Positions 11,437 through 22,787 of a stretch of DNA of 64,000 nt are shown piece by piece. A program made the position numbers and the translations under genes. Source of the stretch: Selaginella moellendorffii. Its lineage: Eukaryota > Streptophyta > Lycopodiopsida > Selaginellales > Selaginellaceae. Each line of letters opens with the position of its first letter. The first letter of the stretch is position 1. Location of the stretch: NCBI RefSeq assembly GCF_000143415.4, contig NW_003314277.1:523644-587643 (forward strand). Reading direction: 5' to 3'. Under the pieces are notes generated by a model. It ran no database searches, had not been told where the DNA came from, and saw only the letters and a list, made by a program, of their open reading frames with translations.

Positions 11437-12808
11437 CTAGTGCTTCGGGCTGCTGAACGTTTCGTACACTCGGAGGAGATTTTGCGGTTGACTTTGAACC
11501 AGCTGCACGTATTTCTCACTTTGCAAAAAGCCATAATGGTTGATGGTCCTGGCGCAGCGATTTAAAACCGTGGCCATTGTGGACTGCCACCAGAAATAAG
11601 GATGAAGTGAAGTGAACGAGAAAGCAAAGCAAACCTCTGAAAGGGGATAGTCAAGCATCTCAAAGCAATTGCTTGCATTGAGCCTTGCGCATAGAATCGT
11701 TTCCACTGCAGCTGTCATGAATGGAATCTCCCACAGAGCAGCTGCATTGGAAACAAGAAGTTGGCGCAAGAAACCCTGGAGCCACGACACTTACCAACGT
11801 GCAAGAGCCTTTCCAGCTTCTCGAGTGCGAACTTGTGTGAGTCCACGAAACGGCCCGTGTAAAGAAAGTTCACAAAGTGAGAGATTATCCCTTTGCCCAT
11901 AGCAATGTAGAAAACGCCATCTTTTGGAGGAACTTCGTCCAGCATCCTCCGCAACACGGGAGAGCGGCTCTTCTGCAAGGCAAAACAATGGAATCAATCA
12001 GATAAAACGAGCTTCAAAGTTGTTACCAGCACAAAGCTATGGCAATTGACGACTTCCCCGTCGATGTGATCACAATCTGGTGGCTGTGCGGTGGCCTGAA
12101 GCATAAGGTCTCCATCTTTCTTCTCGATCCAGGAAGTAACAACGTCCGTGGCGACGGCGACGCCAGGTGGCGCAGGTGATCGGCAATAATCCATGGAGGG
12201 CTGTGTAAAAAACTCAAGAGATTTCTCCCACATCCGAATTGTTAGCAGTGGGTAGTCGGTCTTAAACTTTGAATAGCCAGGCAGTGCAACGTTATGGTTC
12301 ATCTCCCGAGCAGCTCGAAAAGTAATCTCGTTCATCAAGGCCTGATCATGGATGGATCAATCAAAGTGCTAGTTTTGTTTAGCATATGTACCTTCAGCTT
12401 GGACGCGTTAGCAAGCTTTAGAAGATCGAGCCAGTTCAAGCCATGAGTTCCCTTGAGTTGGTTCACTGCTGCCTGTTGGAGGCCTGGGATTTTGTATATC
12501 ACTCCAGCGGAGAATATAGCTAACAGAGAATGCACGTCCAGTTCCACGAGTTTCTCTGAATTTCAATAGATGATGCTCGTCAGTAACAAGTAAACGCGAC
12601 ACTTACCAGTGTAGAAAAAATCTAGAAATTGCTGGAGCACAGTGGCGGGCACCTCGAGTTGAATGGAGAAAGTATCATCAGTGAGATGCGCTGCAATCTG
12701 TGGAGAGCGGTCCACGAGCACGAGCTTGTGAGCGCGGCAGGATGTGTCTTTATCTTTCGAGAAGACAGCCACATCCGTGAAACGCGAGCGATCCTTCACG
12801 GAAAACAT
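11437..12808 (-). CDS. Protein with two BTB/POZ domains
   Basis: Six exons join in frame on the minus strand: 12808-12607, 12555-12392, 12341-12027, 11972-11795, 11741-11635 and 11583-11437. All have GT-AG sites; they total 1113 nt or 370 residues. The first BTB is residues 9 to about 68 (TDVAVFSKD, CRAHKLVLVDRSP, FLDFFYTG), followed by a BACK-like helical stretch. A middle domain leads to a second BTB-like unit (DGDLMLQ, VNCHSFVL, SRSPVLRRMLDEVP, FVNFLYTGRFVDS) and a short helical tail ending ETFSSPKH. BTB domains dimerise and often recruit cullin-3 ubiquitin ligases; that role is inferred only. I know no named plant family with this exact layout. The gene sits between two broken copies, so it is the surviving member of a tandem array. 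Confidence 0.8.
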
Positions 12809-13114
12809 GGAACCCTTAAATCATTGTCAATTGAAGGAAATATTTGTCTTCACTAAGATCGAATATGCTAGAATACTTTTAAAACATTCGGAAGACCTCT
12901 CCATGAAGAAGAGCGATCGCTCCCCGACGAGCTTCCTGATGGAGCTGGGCCAGGAGCCACGGACGAGCTTGTTGTGATTGGTGAAGATGAGCTTCAATCC
13001 ATCGGGGGGATTCACCACCAAGGACGTCTCTTGATTGTCTCTTACAGATATGATATATATTTTGCAAATTCTAGAGTGTATTAATGAATATAATCTTAAC
13101 GAGCAGTTTCTTGA
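12809..13114. other. Spacer between BTB copies
   Basis: About 300 bases. The minus strand has an open stretch with SIRKLVGERSLFFMER that looks protein-like but matches nothing I recognise. It could be an unrecognised upstream exon or remnant of the array. Confidence 0.3.
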
Positions 13115-14190
13115 CCTAAGGTGCCTGCATGATGGGGTTTGAACCAGCTGCACTTTCATCATAACTGGCGAAGCATTTTACAACCATGCTCATTGTGGAC
13201 TGCCTCAAGTATTATGCGCAAGGCTTGATGCAAGCAATTGTCTTGAGATGCTTGACTAGTTTTGCTTTCTCGTTCACTAGACTTCATTCTTAGAATCGCT
13301 TCCACTGCAGCTGCCATGAATAGAATCTCCCACAAGTAGCTGCAATGTGAACAACACTTTGGAGCAACAAACCTTGGAGCCACATACCTTAATATCGCAC
13401 AAACATACCAGCGTGCAAGAGCATTTCAAGCTGCCCGAGTGCGAGCTTATGCGAGTCCACGAAACGGCCCCTGTAAAGGAAGTTCACGAAGTGGGAGATA
13501 CACCCTTTGCCCAAGAAAACACCATCTTGTGGAGGAACTTCGTCCAGCATCCTACGCAACACGGGAGAGCGGCTCTTCTATAGGCAAGATAATAAAATCA
13601 ATCAGATAAATCGTTCAAAACGAGCTTCAAAGTTACCAACACAAAGCTATGGCAATTGACGACTTCCCCGTTGATGTGATCACACTCTGGCGCTCGAAGC
13701 ATAAGGTCTCCATCTCTCTCCTCGATCCAGGAAGTAACAGAACGCTCAATGACAGTGGTGACGCCAGGATTGACCGCTAGTCGGCAAATTTCAGAGGATG
13801 GTGCAAAGAACTGAAGAGCTTTCTCCCATATCTGAATGGTGATAGTTGGTCTTAAATTTTAAATAGCCAGGCAGTTTAACAGTATTATTCATATCCTGAG
13901 TAGCTAGAGACTTCATCAAGGCATCTCAATCGAAGTGCTAGACTAATAGTATATGTACCGGCAACTTGGACGTGTTAGCAAGCTTTAGAAGATCGAACCA
14001 TGAGTTTTCTTGAGTTGCTTCATGGCTGACTGTTTGAGGCGTAGGATTTTGTATATCACTCCAGCAGAGAAAGAACGGACGTCCAGTTCCAGAAGCACAT
14101 CTGAATTTCAGCTCATGACCCTCACCACTGTAGAAAAAGTTTATAGATTCCAGGAGCACAAATGGAGGAAGTACCATAAGTGAGTGATTC
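13115..14190 (-). pseudogene. Double-BTB family pseudogene (copy C)
   Basis: All six exons of the intact neighbour can be traced. The end of BTB1 (SINFFYSG) lies near 14129, followed by exon 2 with a 10-base deletion that shifts the frame after KKTHG. Exon 3 has several small deletions and a frameshift after FKTN. Exon 4 is nearly intact (SRSPVLRRMLDEVPPQDG, LYRGRFVDSHK) apart from a short loss. Exon 5 is frameshifted, and an exon 6 remnant lies near 13120-13200. Splice signals are mostly preserved, so this copy decayed by indels after duplication. The N-terminal half of BTB1 is missing where the copy meets the PPR relic at 14215. Confidence 0.8.
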
Positions 14191-14214
14191 TTCTCCCACT
14201 GGTGAGGACATCCA

Positions 14215-14845
14215 AATAAGCACTCGCTCATCGCCGCCGAGGCCAATCCCAACACTTTCCTCCCAACCAATGCCAGCCTCTTCTCCTGGAACCTCATGCT
14301 CGCAGCCGAGCCGGGCATCTCCATCTCTTCGCGCAGCAGCTCCACGGCTTCAAGCACGACGTCTTTAACTTCGCCACCGCTTTCCAGAGTTGCCAGAGAC
14401 TCGAGAGCTCTATGGTCTGTTCCACTCCAGCCGCGTCCAGCCCGACGAAGCCATCCACAACGTCCTCCACGTCTACGGCAAGCATGGCGGCCTGGAAGAC
14501 TTCTAGTCCATGGAGCCTCATCTCTTCCACAGCCTCAACTTGGAAGATATTGGCTTGGACAGCGCTGCGGTGGCCAGCGCTCTGGATTCCTGCTGCTCGC
14601 TCTCCCAGGGACGAGCAATCCACCAGTCCAGACCCCGGATCCAATCGTAGAGACGGGGCTAAGTAGCTTGCGGGGAGATGTGGACGAGTATGATCAAGGC
14701 TCACTCGTCTGCCTGGTAGAGCCAAGATCCTCGCTGGGATGGAGCAAGATCATGGAGTGATGCAGGAGCTGGATATGTGCGTGCGTGATCGATCTTCTCG
14801 CAAGAACTGGGAAGCTGGAAGCCCTTCTCCTCAAAATGCGTCACC
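14215..14845 (+). pseudogene. PPR protein pseudogene
   Basis: Across three plus-strand frames one finds PPR pieces in the right order: LFSWNLMLAA, FNFATAFQSCQRLES, VQPDEAIHNVLHVYGKHGG, SALDSCCSLSQGRAIH, and near the end VIDLLARTGKLEALLLKM. Each is typical of PLS-class repeats, but frameshifts and stops separate them. It is a decayed PPR gene lying tail-to-tail with the intact PPR gene at 14946-16931. Confidence 0.7.
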
Positions 14846-14945
14846 TTCACCACTGTCTTGAGCGCCTGTAGGCTCCATCAGGATCTCCGAGACGATGACG
14901 AACTCTTGACCGACCAGAGATCCCAAAACGTGGCGAGGAATCCTG

Positions 14946-16931
14946 CTAGCTTCTTCTCGCTTGGCTCTGCTCGATGCAGATGTTTCGCAGTGAAACATAA
15001 GCTCCAGAGTCATCTCGCATCTGTCCGGCTGCTCGAGCACCTCTGTGAACATCTCCGTGAGTGGTACACGAGCCAAGTAACGTCGTCCAAGCCACCGTAT
15101 CAGCCTTACAAGGCATTCTCTTCATCACGAGCTCCGCGGCCTCCAAACATCCAGCTCTTCCCAGCAGATCGATCAGGCACATATAGTGGTCGATTGCTGG
15201 CTTCATGTCGCAAGCTTCCACCATTGTTCCAAACCACTCGGTCGCTTGATCGACGAGACCACCGTGGCTAAATGCTGATAAGACGCTTGTGATCGTCCTG
15301 TTGTCCGGCTCCAGTCCTTCTAGCTGCATCAGCCGGAAGAGTGTTGTGCTCTCTTCCCAGTCTCCATGCTGTGAGTAGCCGGAGATTATAGCACTCCACA
15401 GCACTACGTCGCCTTTGGCCTGGATAGCGTCGAAGAAGTCTCGAGCAGTTCGCAAGCTCCCACATGTCGCATACATATCGATGAGAGCAGTAGCTACGAG
15501 GCCGTCCAGTTCGAGCCCGCTGCCGGAGATGCTCGAGTGAATTGCCTTTCCTTGTGACAAGGCCGAGGACTTGTCGGAGCAAACGCTAAGCACCGATATC
15601 AGAGTGATAGGATCGGACTTCTCTCCTTCCAAGTCCATGGTTTGAAAGACTTGGAACGCTCTGTCTCCGTCACCATGTTGCGCATACGCCCCAAGCATCG
15701 ACGTCCAAGCGCACCTATCCTTCCCTTCGATTCCCGCAAACACAGCTCTCGCATCTTCCAAGTCACCACACTTCCCATACATGTTCACCAACGCACTTCC
15801 CACCGCAACGTCGGTTTCCAATCCCTGCTTCGCGATTTGCGAGTGAATACGCCTGCCTTCTTCCAGAGCTCCAAGGCTCGTGCACGTATCAATGACGCTT
15901 GTGTATCCAACTCTGTCCAGCTTCACTCTCTGCGCTCGCATGATCTCCAAAACCTCCAAGGCGGCCCGACCCTGACCAGAATGGGAATAAGCAACGATCA
16001 TCGCAGTCCAAGATATGACGTCCCTGTTCTCTATCCTGTCAAAAACCCGCCTTGCAGCCCCGAAGTTCCCATGCTTCCCATACATGTGAAGCAGTGCGTT
16101 ACCGACGACGACGTGAGACTCGAGTCCACTTTCCATCACATTTCGATGAACGCTCGACCCCTCAGCGGCCAGTTTCGGATCCGAGCATGCGAAGATGACA
16201 CTGCTGAACACAAACTCGTCGGGCTGCACACCTTGGAGCAGCATCTGCCGGTAGAGTTTCACTGCCTCCTCACACTGTGCCTTCTGAGAGTAGACAACCA
16301 CGATGGCATTCCACGAAACCAAGTCCCGGACCTCCATACCATCAAAAACCGCTCGAGCAGCTCTTGCATCCCCCGAACACCTCCCGTACATATTCAATAG
16401 AGCAGTGCAAGCCACCACGTCCGACTCAAATCCCCCCTCCACCATCCTGGCATGGATCTCCAGTCCCGCTGCCAGGCCCCTGGCACCACTACACGAATCC
16501 AGCACACCCAAGAAGGTGACCCTGCTCGGCTTCACACCCTCCAAGTCTATCCTCCGGAACACCTCCCAGGCGTCCCTGCTATGCCCATGCCGGGCATACG
16601 CCGCGATCATCAAGTTCCAGGAGAAAACGTTGCGGTCGAGGATGGCCTCAAACACCCTGCGTGCCTCGTCAACCTTGCCACACTTCCCATACATCTCGAT
16701 GAGATAGTTCCCGATGTAAGTCTCTCGATCACGTCCACACTGGATGATATGTGCATCAACACGTATCCCAAGCGTCAGTGATCTCGAGCTTCCACACTTC
16801 CTGAGGAGATCCGAGTAAACCGCAGAGTCGACCCACTTCTTCCTTTCCAGCCACACCACAGTATCGTCGAGCGGCTCTTGGTACGCTTTGGAGAATTGCA
16901 TCAAGGGAGACCCTTTATAAATCTGTATCAT
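14946..16931 (-). CDS. PLS-class pentatricopeptide repeat protein
   Basis: Single-exon minus-strand gene, 661 residues from the ATG at 16931; an inner Met 11 codons later is an alternative. PLS repeats run from about residue 30 (AVYSDLLRKCGS, GNYLIEMYGKCGKVDEARRVF, RNVFSWNLMIAAYARHG) to the end. The C-terminal part has DHYMCLIDLLGRAG, ADTVAWTTLLGSC and a short E-like tail, ending EQSQARRS without a DYW domain. It should bind organelle RNA and help in C-to-U editing together with a DYW protein. The N-terminus MIQIYKGSPLMQFSKAY is short and not an obvious transit peptide. Its promoter side faces the 3' end of the MATH-BTB gene on the same strand. Confidence 0.93.
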   Translation of the reverse strand: MIQIYKGSPLMQFSKAYQEPLDDTVVWLERKKWVDSAVYSDLLRKCGSSRSLTLGIRVDAHIIQCGRDRETYIGNYLIEMYGKCGKVDEARRVFEAILDRNVFSWNLMIAAYARHGHSRDAWEVFRRIDLEGVKPSRVTFLGVLDSCSGARGLAAGLEIHARMVEGGFESDVVACTALLNMYGRCSGDARAARAVFDGMEVRDLVSWNAIVVVYSQKAQCEEAVKLYRQMLLQGVQPDEFVFSSVIFACSDPKLAAEGSSVHRNVMESGLESHVVVGNALLHMYGKHGNFGAARRVFDRIENRDVISWTAMIVAYSHSGQGRAALEVLEIMRAQRVKLDRVGYTSVIDTCTSLGALEEGRRIHSQIAKQGLETDVAVGSALVNMYGKCGDLEDARAVFAGIEGKDRCAWTSMLGAYAQHGDGDRAFQVFQTMDLEGEKSDPITLISVLSVCSDKSSALSQGKAIHSSISGSGLELDGLVATALIDMYATCGSLRTARDFFDAIQAKGDVVLWSAIISGYSQHGDWEESTTLFRLMQLEGLEPDNRTITSVLSAFSHGGLVDQATEWFGTMVEACDMKPAIDHYMCLIDLLGRAGCLEAAELVMKRMPCKADTVAWTTLLGSCTTHGDVHRGARAAGQMRDDSGAYVSLRNICIEQSQARRS

Positions 16932-17097
16932 ACAACGACACAGCAACCTTTGTCCTAGTGATCAGCACATTGAAATCTCACAAAATGGAAACTCAATGTG
17001 TACTGACCGGAGGTTTTCTCGTAGACAGGTCTTGGGCGAGCTTCCATCACTAAAGAGAGCCTTGAAACATCTTCACTGACGCCGCCGGTGGGTAGCG

Positions 17098-18534
17098 TCA
17101 GATCTTTTGCCGCACGCGCCTTCCCAATCCGTCGCCACCATCTGCGACGTGCGTCCAGACGGTCCTGTTCTTTGTTCCAGCCTTGGCTTCTTCTTCTACT
17201 CCCGCGACCGTCTTGAGGAGCTCGGATTGTAATGACGGGCAGCTCTCACGCAGGTACTCAAAACCATCAGACTGCATCACCACTGTCAAAAAACAAAACA
17301 AACCAGCCTCCCGAGTTAGACAACACGCTACACATTGCAAAGCTTAACTGAGGCGCCAGACCTGCAAGGTTGGAAGCAGCGAACTTGAGGCAGACATTTT
17401 TGAGCTGAGATGCATGGTGTTGGTCTGCCAACGCAAGCGTAGTCGCCACTGTGTCAACAGTGATCTGTTCACAGAGCCTGGACTCGCACAAAAGTCTTAA
17501 ACGATCCAGGCAAAACCTATCTGCCGCTGCGAGTAAATGCTGAGCCATCATCGTCGCGGTCGACTGTGACGAAGATCCTGTCATCTCGTTGGTATCGGGC
17601 AGACTGTCTTTATATATAAAGTGTAGCATGGCCTATCAAACAAAGAGGACGAAAAGTTGCATGAGAAACAGTTAGTGTGTATAAAAGAAGCTCTTTACCT
17701 TGAAGACAGGTGGTTCCATGTCGTCGATTTCGATCACGTCACCATTCTCGTCCTTCATGGGTCCAAACAGCTGCGCTTTGAACACTGGGGATCTCGCAGC
17801 CAGTAACAACTTGTGAGCACTGAATGCCTCCCCTTTTACGTTAAAGTTAACGTCCGTTCCTTCACCACTTTCCAACAAAGAAAGGAAATGTTGGCCAATA
17901 TCGGATTCCGGAACTAACAAAGAGTGTTGCTTCAAGGCTTGCATGGAGGAAACTACGACGCCGACCGTGCAGGTGATTGAAAGACTGTCGTCTTTCAGAA
18001 AATCGGACGTCTCGAGCACGGCCCGTCTGAAGAAGCGCTTGTAACCCCTGCAAAGCCAAAACATTTTTTAGTCCTATGCAACTCAAGGAAGAAGAAAAAA
18101 AAAACTTACCACATACTGCCTCGATACTTCAGTGTGTAAGGACCACTCTCCAGCGAACGATCAAAGTGGCTGTGGATCTTATGCTTGTTCTTGCCGCTTT
18201 GATCCAGAAGCGTCAGCTCGAACAGCGCCCTCACATCCGTCCCTTCACTTGCCAGAGCTATGAACACCGACACGTAGAGCGAGTTGTCCTCGGTGTTCTT
18301 CCCATCCGGATAGAAGTAGATCGCCCACTGGTAGCCCCCAACCGTGAATGTGTCGCTCGCAATGTACTTCCCTACGCCCATCCCTTTGGCCAGGGAATAG
18401 CCATGGATCGTGAAATGGTGAGATCCATTCACAGTCTCTGTGATGCATCGAGATCGGGAAGGCGTTGCCGTGGATGTGGGACTCCCGACCACTTGCCCTG
18501 AATCGTCCTGCAAGACTACCGACGTCCGTGCCAT
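17098..18534 (-). CDS. MATH-BTB protein (BPM/SPOP type)
   Basis: Four exons: 18534-18110, 18047-17699, 17632-17362 and 17282-17098. They join in frame to 409 residues, the usual size of plant BPM proteins. The first exon holds the MATH domain ([35 protein letters not shown]). The second and third hold the BTB domain ([30 protein letters not shown], with FKV...[12 protein letters not shown] across the splice) and the BACK-like helices with [15 protein letters not shown]. These proteins bring substrates such as AP2/ERF and HD-Zip factors to cullin-3 E3 ligases. The start is the first ATG before the conserved MATH strand. The gene lies head-to-head with the hydrolase at 18913. Confidence 0.93.
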
Positions 18535-18912
18535 GGAATGGCCTAGACGAGCATTCTAAGACCGACTTCCACGCCCTAAAAACCTCGAATCGCTCTGCTG
18601 GTCACGAATCAGCAAGAGAATCTACCACAGATCGAAAATCTGCACCTGCGAAGGGCGGTGGGGACGAAGCAAGAGCCCCCGATCTGGACACCGCCATAGC
18701 CGTGGCACTCACGTTTGAAACAAAACCCTAGCGCTACATTCTCTCTTGCTGGTGTTTATATATTCGAGCCGTGATGTGGCACGTCCAAGCCCGTTGATCG
18801 TCACGTTGGCCACACAAAGCATCGGACGGCTCGCTTCACCTTCTAGTAAGCTTCAACGGTTGGATGGGGCGTTCCAGAGCTTTTAAATTTCTAGGGTTCT
18901 AGAGACGCGGCT
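18535..18912. promoter_or_regulatory. Divergent intergenic region between MATH-BTB and hydrolase genes
   Basis: 378 bases separate two divergent start codons, so both promoters and 5' leaders must lie here unless they overlap coding DNA. A TATA-like TTTATATATTC at about 18756 and a CTAGGGTTCTAG close to the hydrolase start are visible. The second resembles the telo-box-like leaders common in plant housekeeping genes. Confidence 0.5.
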
Positions 18913-20474
18913 ATGGCTGACTTGGGGGTGAAATTTCCCTCGTTCTTGCCCCCGGAGGCCTCGCATTTGAAGGAGCAAGCTGCGCGGATCATGGCGTCGA
19001 GGATCAAGAGGCTGCCAGTGACGGTAAGGCGCTCTAAGCTATGGAAATTCGCGAGGAAAATCTTTAGTTTCACAGACGGAGCTGAGCGCCTCGCCAATCT
19101 TGACGAGCTGTGTCACGCCGGGAGTGATTCGATCCAATGCAAGTCCACTGCTGCTCCTGCATGGCTTCGACAGGTAAGATTGAGCTAGCTCGTAAATTTC
19201 TTTTGTGATTTAGCGCTCACACTTTCGGGATTGATCAGCTCTTGCCTGGAATGGAGGCGGGCGTTTCCCTTGCTTGAAGATGCTGGCCTTGAGCCTTGGG
19301 CTGTGGATATTCTAGGCTGGGGATTTTCTTCGTCGGGTAACTTTCTCTTCCACTTTGGATTTCTCCTTTCTTTCTTTCACTTTCGATAAAGTTTCTTCTT
19401 TCTGCCAGAGAGAAAGATTTCGTCATACGGTGCAAAAGCAAAGACGAGGCATCTATACGACGTAAGCTTCTCGAATTGAAAGTTAATATAGAACTAGCTT
19501 GATTCCTCAGTTTTGGAGATCTCATATTCGAAGGCCAGCCACAGTCGTTGGCCCGAGCCTGGGAGGTGCGGTTGCTATCGAGCTTGCTGCAACTTATCCG
19601 GAGATGGTGCGTACATTATATACACTCGAAAAATATGCAAAAACTTACTCTCGTTTGCAGGTGTCTAAGCTGGTGTTGATTGATGCTCAAGGCTATGCAG
19701 AAGGATTGGGAAATCTCACCACTTCTCCAAGATCGCTTTTGTACGCAGGGGTAAGAAAACAACTTCCTTAAAGTTATCTTATGCGACAACTTTTATGAAC
19801 AGGCAGCTGTTCTGAAGAGTGTGCCTCTCCGTGCATATGCGAACTTATTAATTTTCAAAGGCCTGAATTATAGCTCGTTGATGGACTTGATTCGGGTACG
19901 TAGTACAAAGTTTTTCTCACGGCTAAAAGGAGCACTTCATTCTCGGCCAGGTGGGAAGACTTCACTGCCTTATGCCAGGATGGGCCGATGCTTTGGTCGA
20001 TTTCATGATTAGTGGAGGTTATAACGTCGTCTCTCAAATACCACAGGTGCCTCTCGAATGACTTTGTAGTTGTGAGGTGCGCGCAGCATTTACATCGAAA
20101 CCGAGTGCAGTTGATACAGTTTGTGTTGTTTGTAGGTGGACAAGGAAACTCTGCTGATATGGGGGGAGCGGGATACTATTGTTCCAACGTTTAATGCCGA
20201 GGTACGCTATCTTCTTACTTTTTACTTTCTATTTCCTTTGGTGTTTTTTTCGTTTCAGAAATTTCTCGTGGATCTCCCCAATTCCCGGCTCGAGATTATC
20301 AGCGACTGCGGTCATATACCACATGTTGAGAAGCCTACAGCCGTGGCAGACTCGTTATCCAGATTTTTAAAAGGTACTCTTTTGTTGTATTTGAGCAATG
20401 CAGTGACAAGTGGTCATGCAGACGGGCCCGATCTCGCTAGCGCTGGAACCTCTTCTTTATCAGTGTCCTTGTGA
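18913..20474 (+). CDS. Alpha/beta hydrolase-fold protein
   Basis: Ten exons join in frame: 18913-19023, 19076-19173, 19239-19336, 19409-19461, 19511-19606, 19661-19750, 19803-19895, 19951-20046, 20136-20201 and 20259-20474. They total 1017 nt or 338 residues. The fold shows the oxyanion-hole segment LLLLHGFDSSCLEW and the nucleophile elbow VVGPSLGGAVAIE (Ser about residue 136). WGERDTIVP carries the acid, and CGHIPHVEKP carries the His. A full Ser-Asp-His triad predicts an active esterase/lipase-like enzyme; relatives are plastid-directed hydrolases of unknown substrate. The last exon reads on for about 35 residues past the conserved end (after SRFLK), so a further intron could exist. All introns are very short (45 to 93 bases). 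Confidence 0.88.
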
Positions 20475-20598
20475 AGTCATTGACACGACCCACGAGATTG
20501 TGAATCTCAGTTGGCAAAACAACACACACAGGGAAAGAACGTGAGTTTTCATTTCTCGTGAAACACGCTGAAATAGTTCCTGCAGGGAAAACTAAGAC

Positions 20599-22185
20599 TT
20601 AAAAAATCAGCTGTGACAAGACTCCAGGCGCCGAACTGTCCAGTCTCAGTGCTTGCTGTGCGACACGAGCTCCTCGCTCCTGGTCAGTGTGAATCCGACA
20701 AGCAGCAAGCAGCGCTTTCCACACGATGTCAGTATCAAGAAAGGGCATGTTGGCGATGAGTTCCTCGGCCTCTTTCACTTTTCCGGACCGCCCGAGCCCG
20801 TCCACCATGCACACGTAGTGCTCCAGATACAAATCCAATCCAAAGTCGAACACCATCGAGACAAGCAACCTCCGAGCATCCAGCACGCGCCCAGCATGGC
20901 CCAACGTCGAGACAACGGCCACGAAAGTAGCCTCGTCCGGTAACAAGCCATCAAGCAGCATCTCCCGGAGAGACTCCACCGCTTCGGACAAGTGCCCGTT
21001 GTGAGCATACGCGGCAACGAGGACTCTCCACGACATATCGTTGCGGAGTGGAATTCTCCGGAAGAGCTCGGCGGATTTTTCAGCGTGGCCGCACTGTCCA
21101 AACGCCGCGATCAACGAGTTCCAAGAGACGGTGTTGTGGCGAGCCATTTTGTGGAAGAAGAGCTCGGCCTTGTTGGATTCGCCACAGTGGCCGCAAGCAG
21201 CGATCATCGTGTTCCAAGCGACAGCGTCTCTCACTTTCATATCCTCGAAAACTCTGATCGCTTGAGAGAAATCTCCATTAGCCGCGTAGGCCATCACAAG
21301 AATGTTGCAAGCCACCGTATCTCTTTTGGGCATCCCGGCGAACATTCTCTCTGCGTGCTCCAGATGCCCAGACTGGGTATATGCCAGCATCAGCACCGTC
21401 CAGGAGGCCACATCGCGGCCGTCCATCCTGTCAAAGAGGCATTTTGCTCGGTCCAGATCCCAGCGATGGGTATATGCTACTAAGACAGAGTTTCCCGCAG
21501 GAGCATCTAAGAAGCGATATATTTCGGACAAGATTCCATCTGCGGAAGCTGCATCTCCGCCGTTGATGCAAGCGATTGCCATTCCTGCGAACGAGAGGGG
21601 ACTATGCTGCGCCATTGGATCAAAAAGAATCTTCGTGTTGGAAATATGCCGGTTCTGGGAATATGCCCAGAGTAAAGTGTCCCAGGAAACGATAGTACGC
21701 TCAGGCATGCCGTCAAAAACTGCCTTAGCGTAATCAAAACTCCAAGCTAGTACTAATCCTGCGATTAGCGAGTTCCAAGAAACAACAGTCCAAGAAGGCA
21801 TCTTATTGAAAGTTTCAATGGAAATATCCAAATGCCCATCGAAGGCATAAGCAAAAACCATGCTATTCCACGATAGGTCATTCCTTTGCGGCATCTGAGA
21901 GAACAGATCGTTCGCCTCCGAGCACCAAGAGTTGCGATTGCACGCCGCGATTATCCCGTTCCAAGCAACAACATTAGCCTGCGGCATTTTCTCAAACACC
22001 CGCATCGCGTCGCCAATATGCCCACTCTGAACATAAGCCTGCATGAGAAGCGTCCACGAGTATTCGTTGCGATTGGCGATCCCGTCAAAGACCCTTTGCG
22101 CGTCTGCGACGGCGCCAACTTTTCCATATCTTTCAATCGCAAGATTTGCCTCGTAGCGAAGTTTAATGGCGTGCTTCCAAAGCAT
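20599..22185 (-). CDS. PPR protein made mainly of short S-type repeats
   Basis: Single-exon gene, 528 residues from an ATG at 22185. Nearly every repeat is 31 residues and of the S type (AKAVFDGMPERTIVSWDTLL, AYSQNRH), with few longer P or L repeats until the last third (LLDGLLPDEATFVAVVSTLGHAG). The C-terminus holds HYVCMVDGLGRSGKVKEAEEL and WKALLAACRIHTDQERG, then LSQLIF: a partial E region, no DYW domain. Arrays of consecutive S repeats (SS-type) are a known variant of PLS proteins in early-diverging land plants. It should act in organelle RNA processing. It shares a 0.6 kb divergent spacer with the P-class PPR gene at 22788. Confidence 0.92.
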   Translation of the reverse strand: MLWKHAIKLRYEANLAIERYGKVGAVADAQRVFDGIANRNEYSWTLLMQAYVQSGHIGDAMRVFEKMPQANVVAWNGIIAACNRNSWCSEANDLFSQMPQRNDLSWNSMVFAYAFDGHLDISIETFNKMPSWTVVSWNSLIAGLVLAWSFDYAKAVFDGMPERTIVSWDTLLWAYSQNRHISNTKILFDPMAQHSPLSFAGMAIACINGGDAASADGILSEIYRFLDAPAGNSVLVAYTHRWDLDRAKCLFDRMDGRDVASWTVLMLAYTQSGHLEHAERMFAGMPKRDTVACNILVMAYAANGDFSQAIRVFEDMKVRDAVAWNTMIAACGHCGESNKAELFFHKMARHNTVSWNSLIAAFGQCGHAEKSAELFRRIPLRNDMSWRVLVAAYAHNGHLSEAVESLREMLLDGLLPDEATFVAVVSTLGHAGRVLDARRLLVSMVFDFGLDLYLEHYVCMVDGLGRSGKVKEAEELIANMPFLDTDIVWKALLAACRIHTDQERGARVAQQALRLDSSAPGVLSQLIF

Positions 22186-22787
22186 GCAAGAAGTCTTGTT
22201 CTAGTTTGCCACCTCTACATTGTTGCCACGGATCAAAATCATTGTTGGAGGGCGCGAAATCATGCAACCAAACATTGACAAATCTTTTGGCAAATGGCTA
22301 TGCCTATGACTTCCACCCAGAAAATAGATAGACAGGTAGAAATTGGGGGTTTCCTCCTTCCACACACCTTCCTTTTTACCAACGCACTCGATGCGAGCAA
22401 TCACAGAGGGCTAGGTTGCGTGAAGGCCGGAGTTTCTTCCTCTATCCAGGGGCAAATTGTTTGAATTGTCCTCGCAAGTTTCCCAAAGCCCTCCGTTCTC
22501 TTTGGAAATCGCAATGACGAGCGAGAAGCTTACACGAAAGCACCAGTCAATCCACCACAAAAAAACTTGATTTGCGTTGCTCGCAATCGCCTGAATCTTT
22601 CGATGGTGGCGTCGCTCGCAAGCAAAAGGAGAACGAAGACTTACCGAGAGGTTTGAATAGATGCCGGCGAATATTCCGGATGTTTGAAAATCAGGAACCC
22701 TAAAAACGCTAACGGATAGATAGGGTTCTTGTGGTGCGGGGATTTTGCTTTTGCGCCCTCCAGCGATGTGAGGGGGCGCTGCCGCTG
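22186..22787. promoter_or_regulatory. Divergent intergenic region between two PPR genes
   Basis: 602 bases between start codons. It includes CCCTAAAAACGC and TAGATAGGGTTCTTG leader-like stretches near 22696-22730 and GAATATTC at about 22665. No additional gene was found. Confidence 0.4.
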
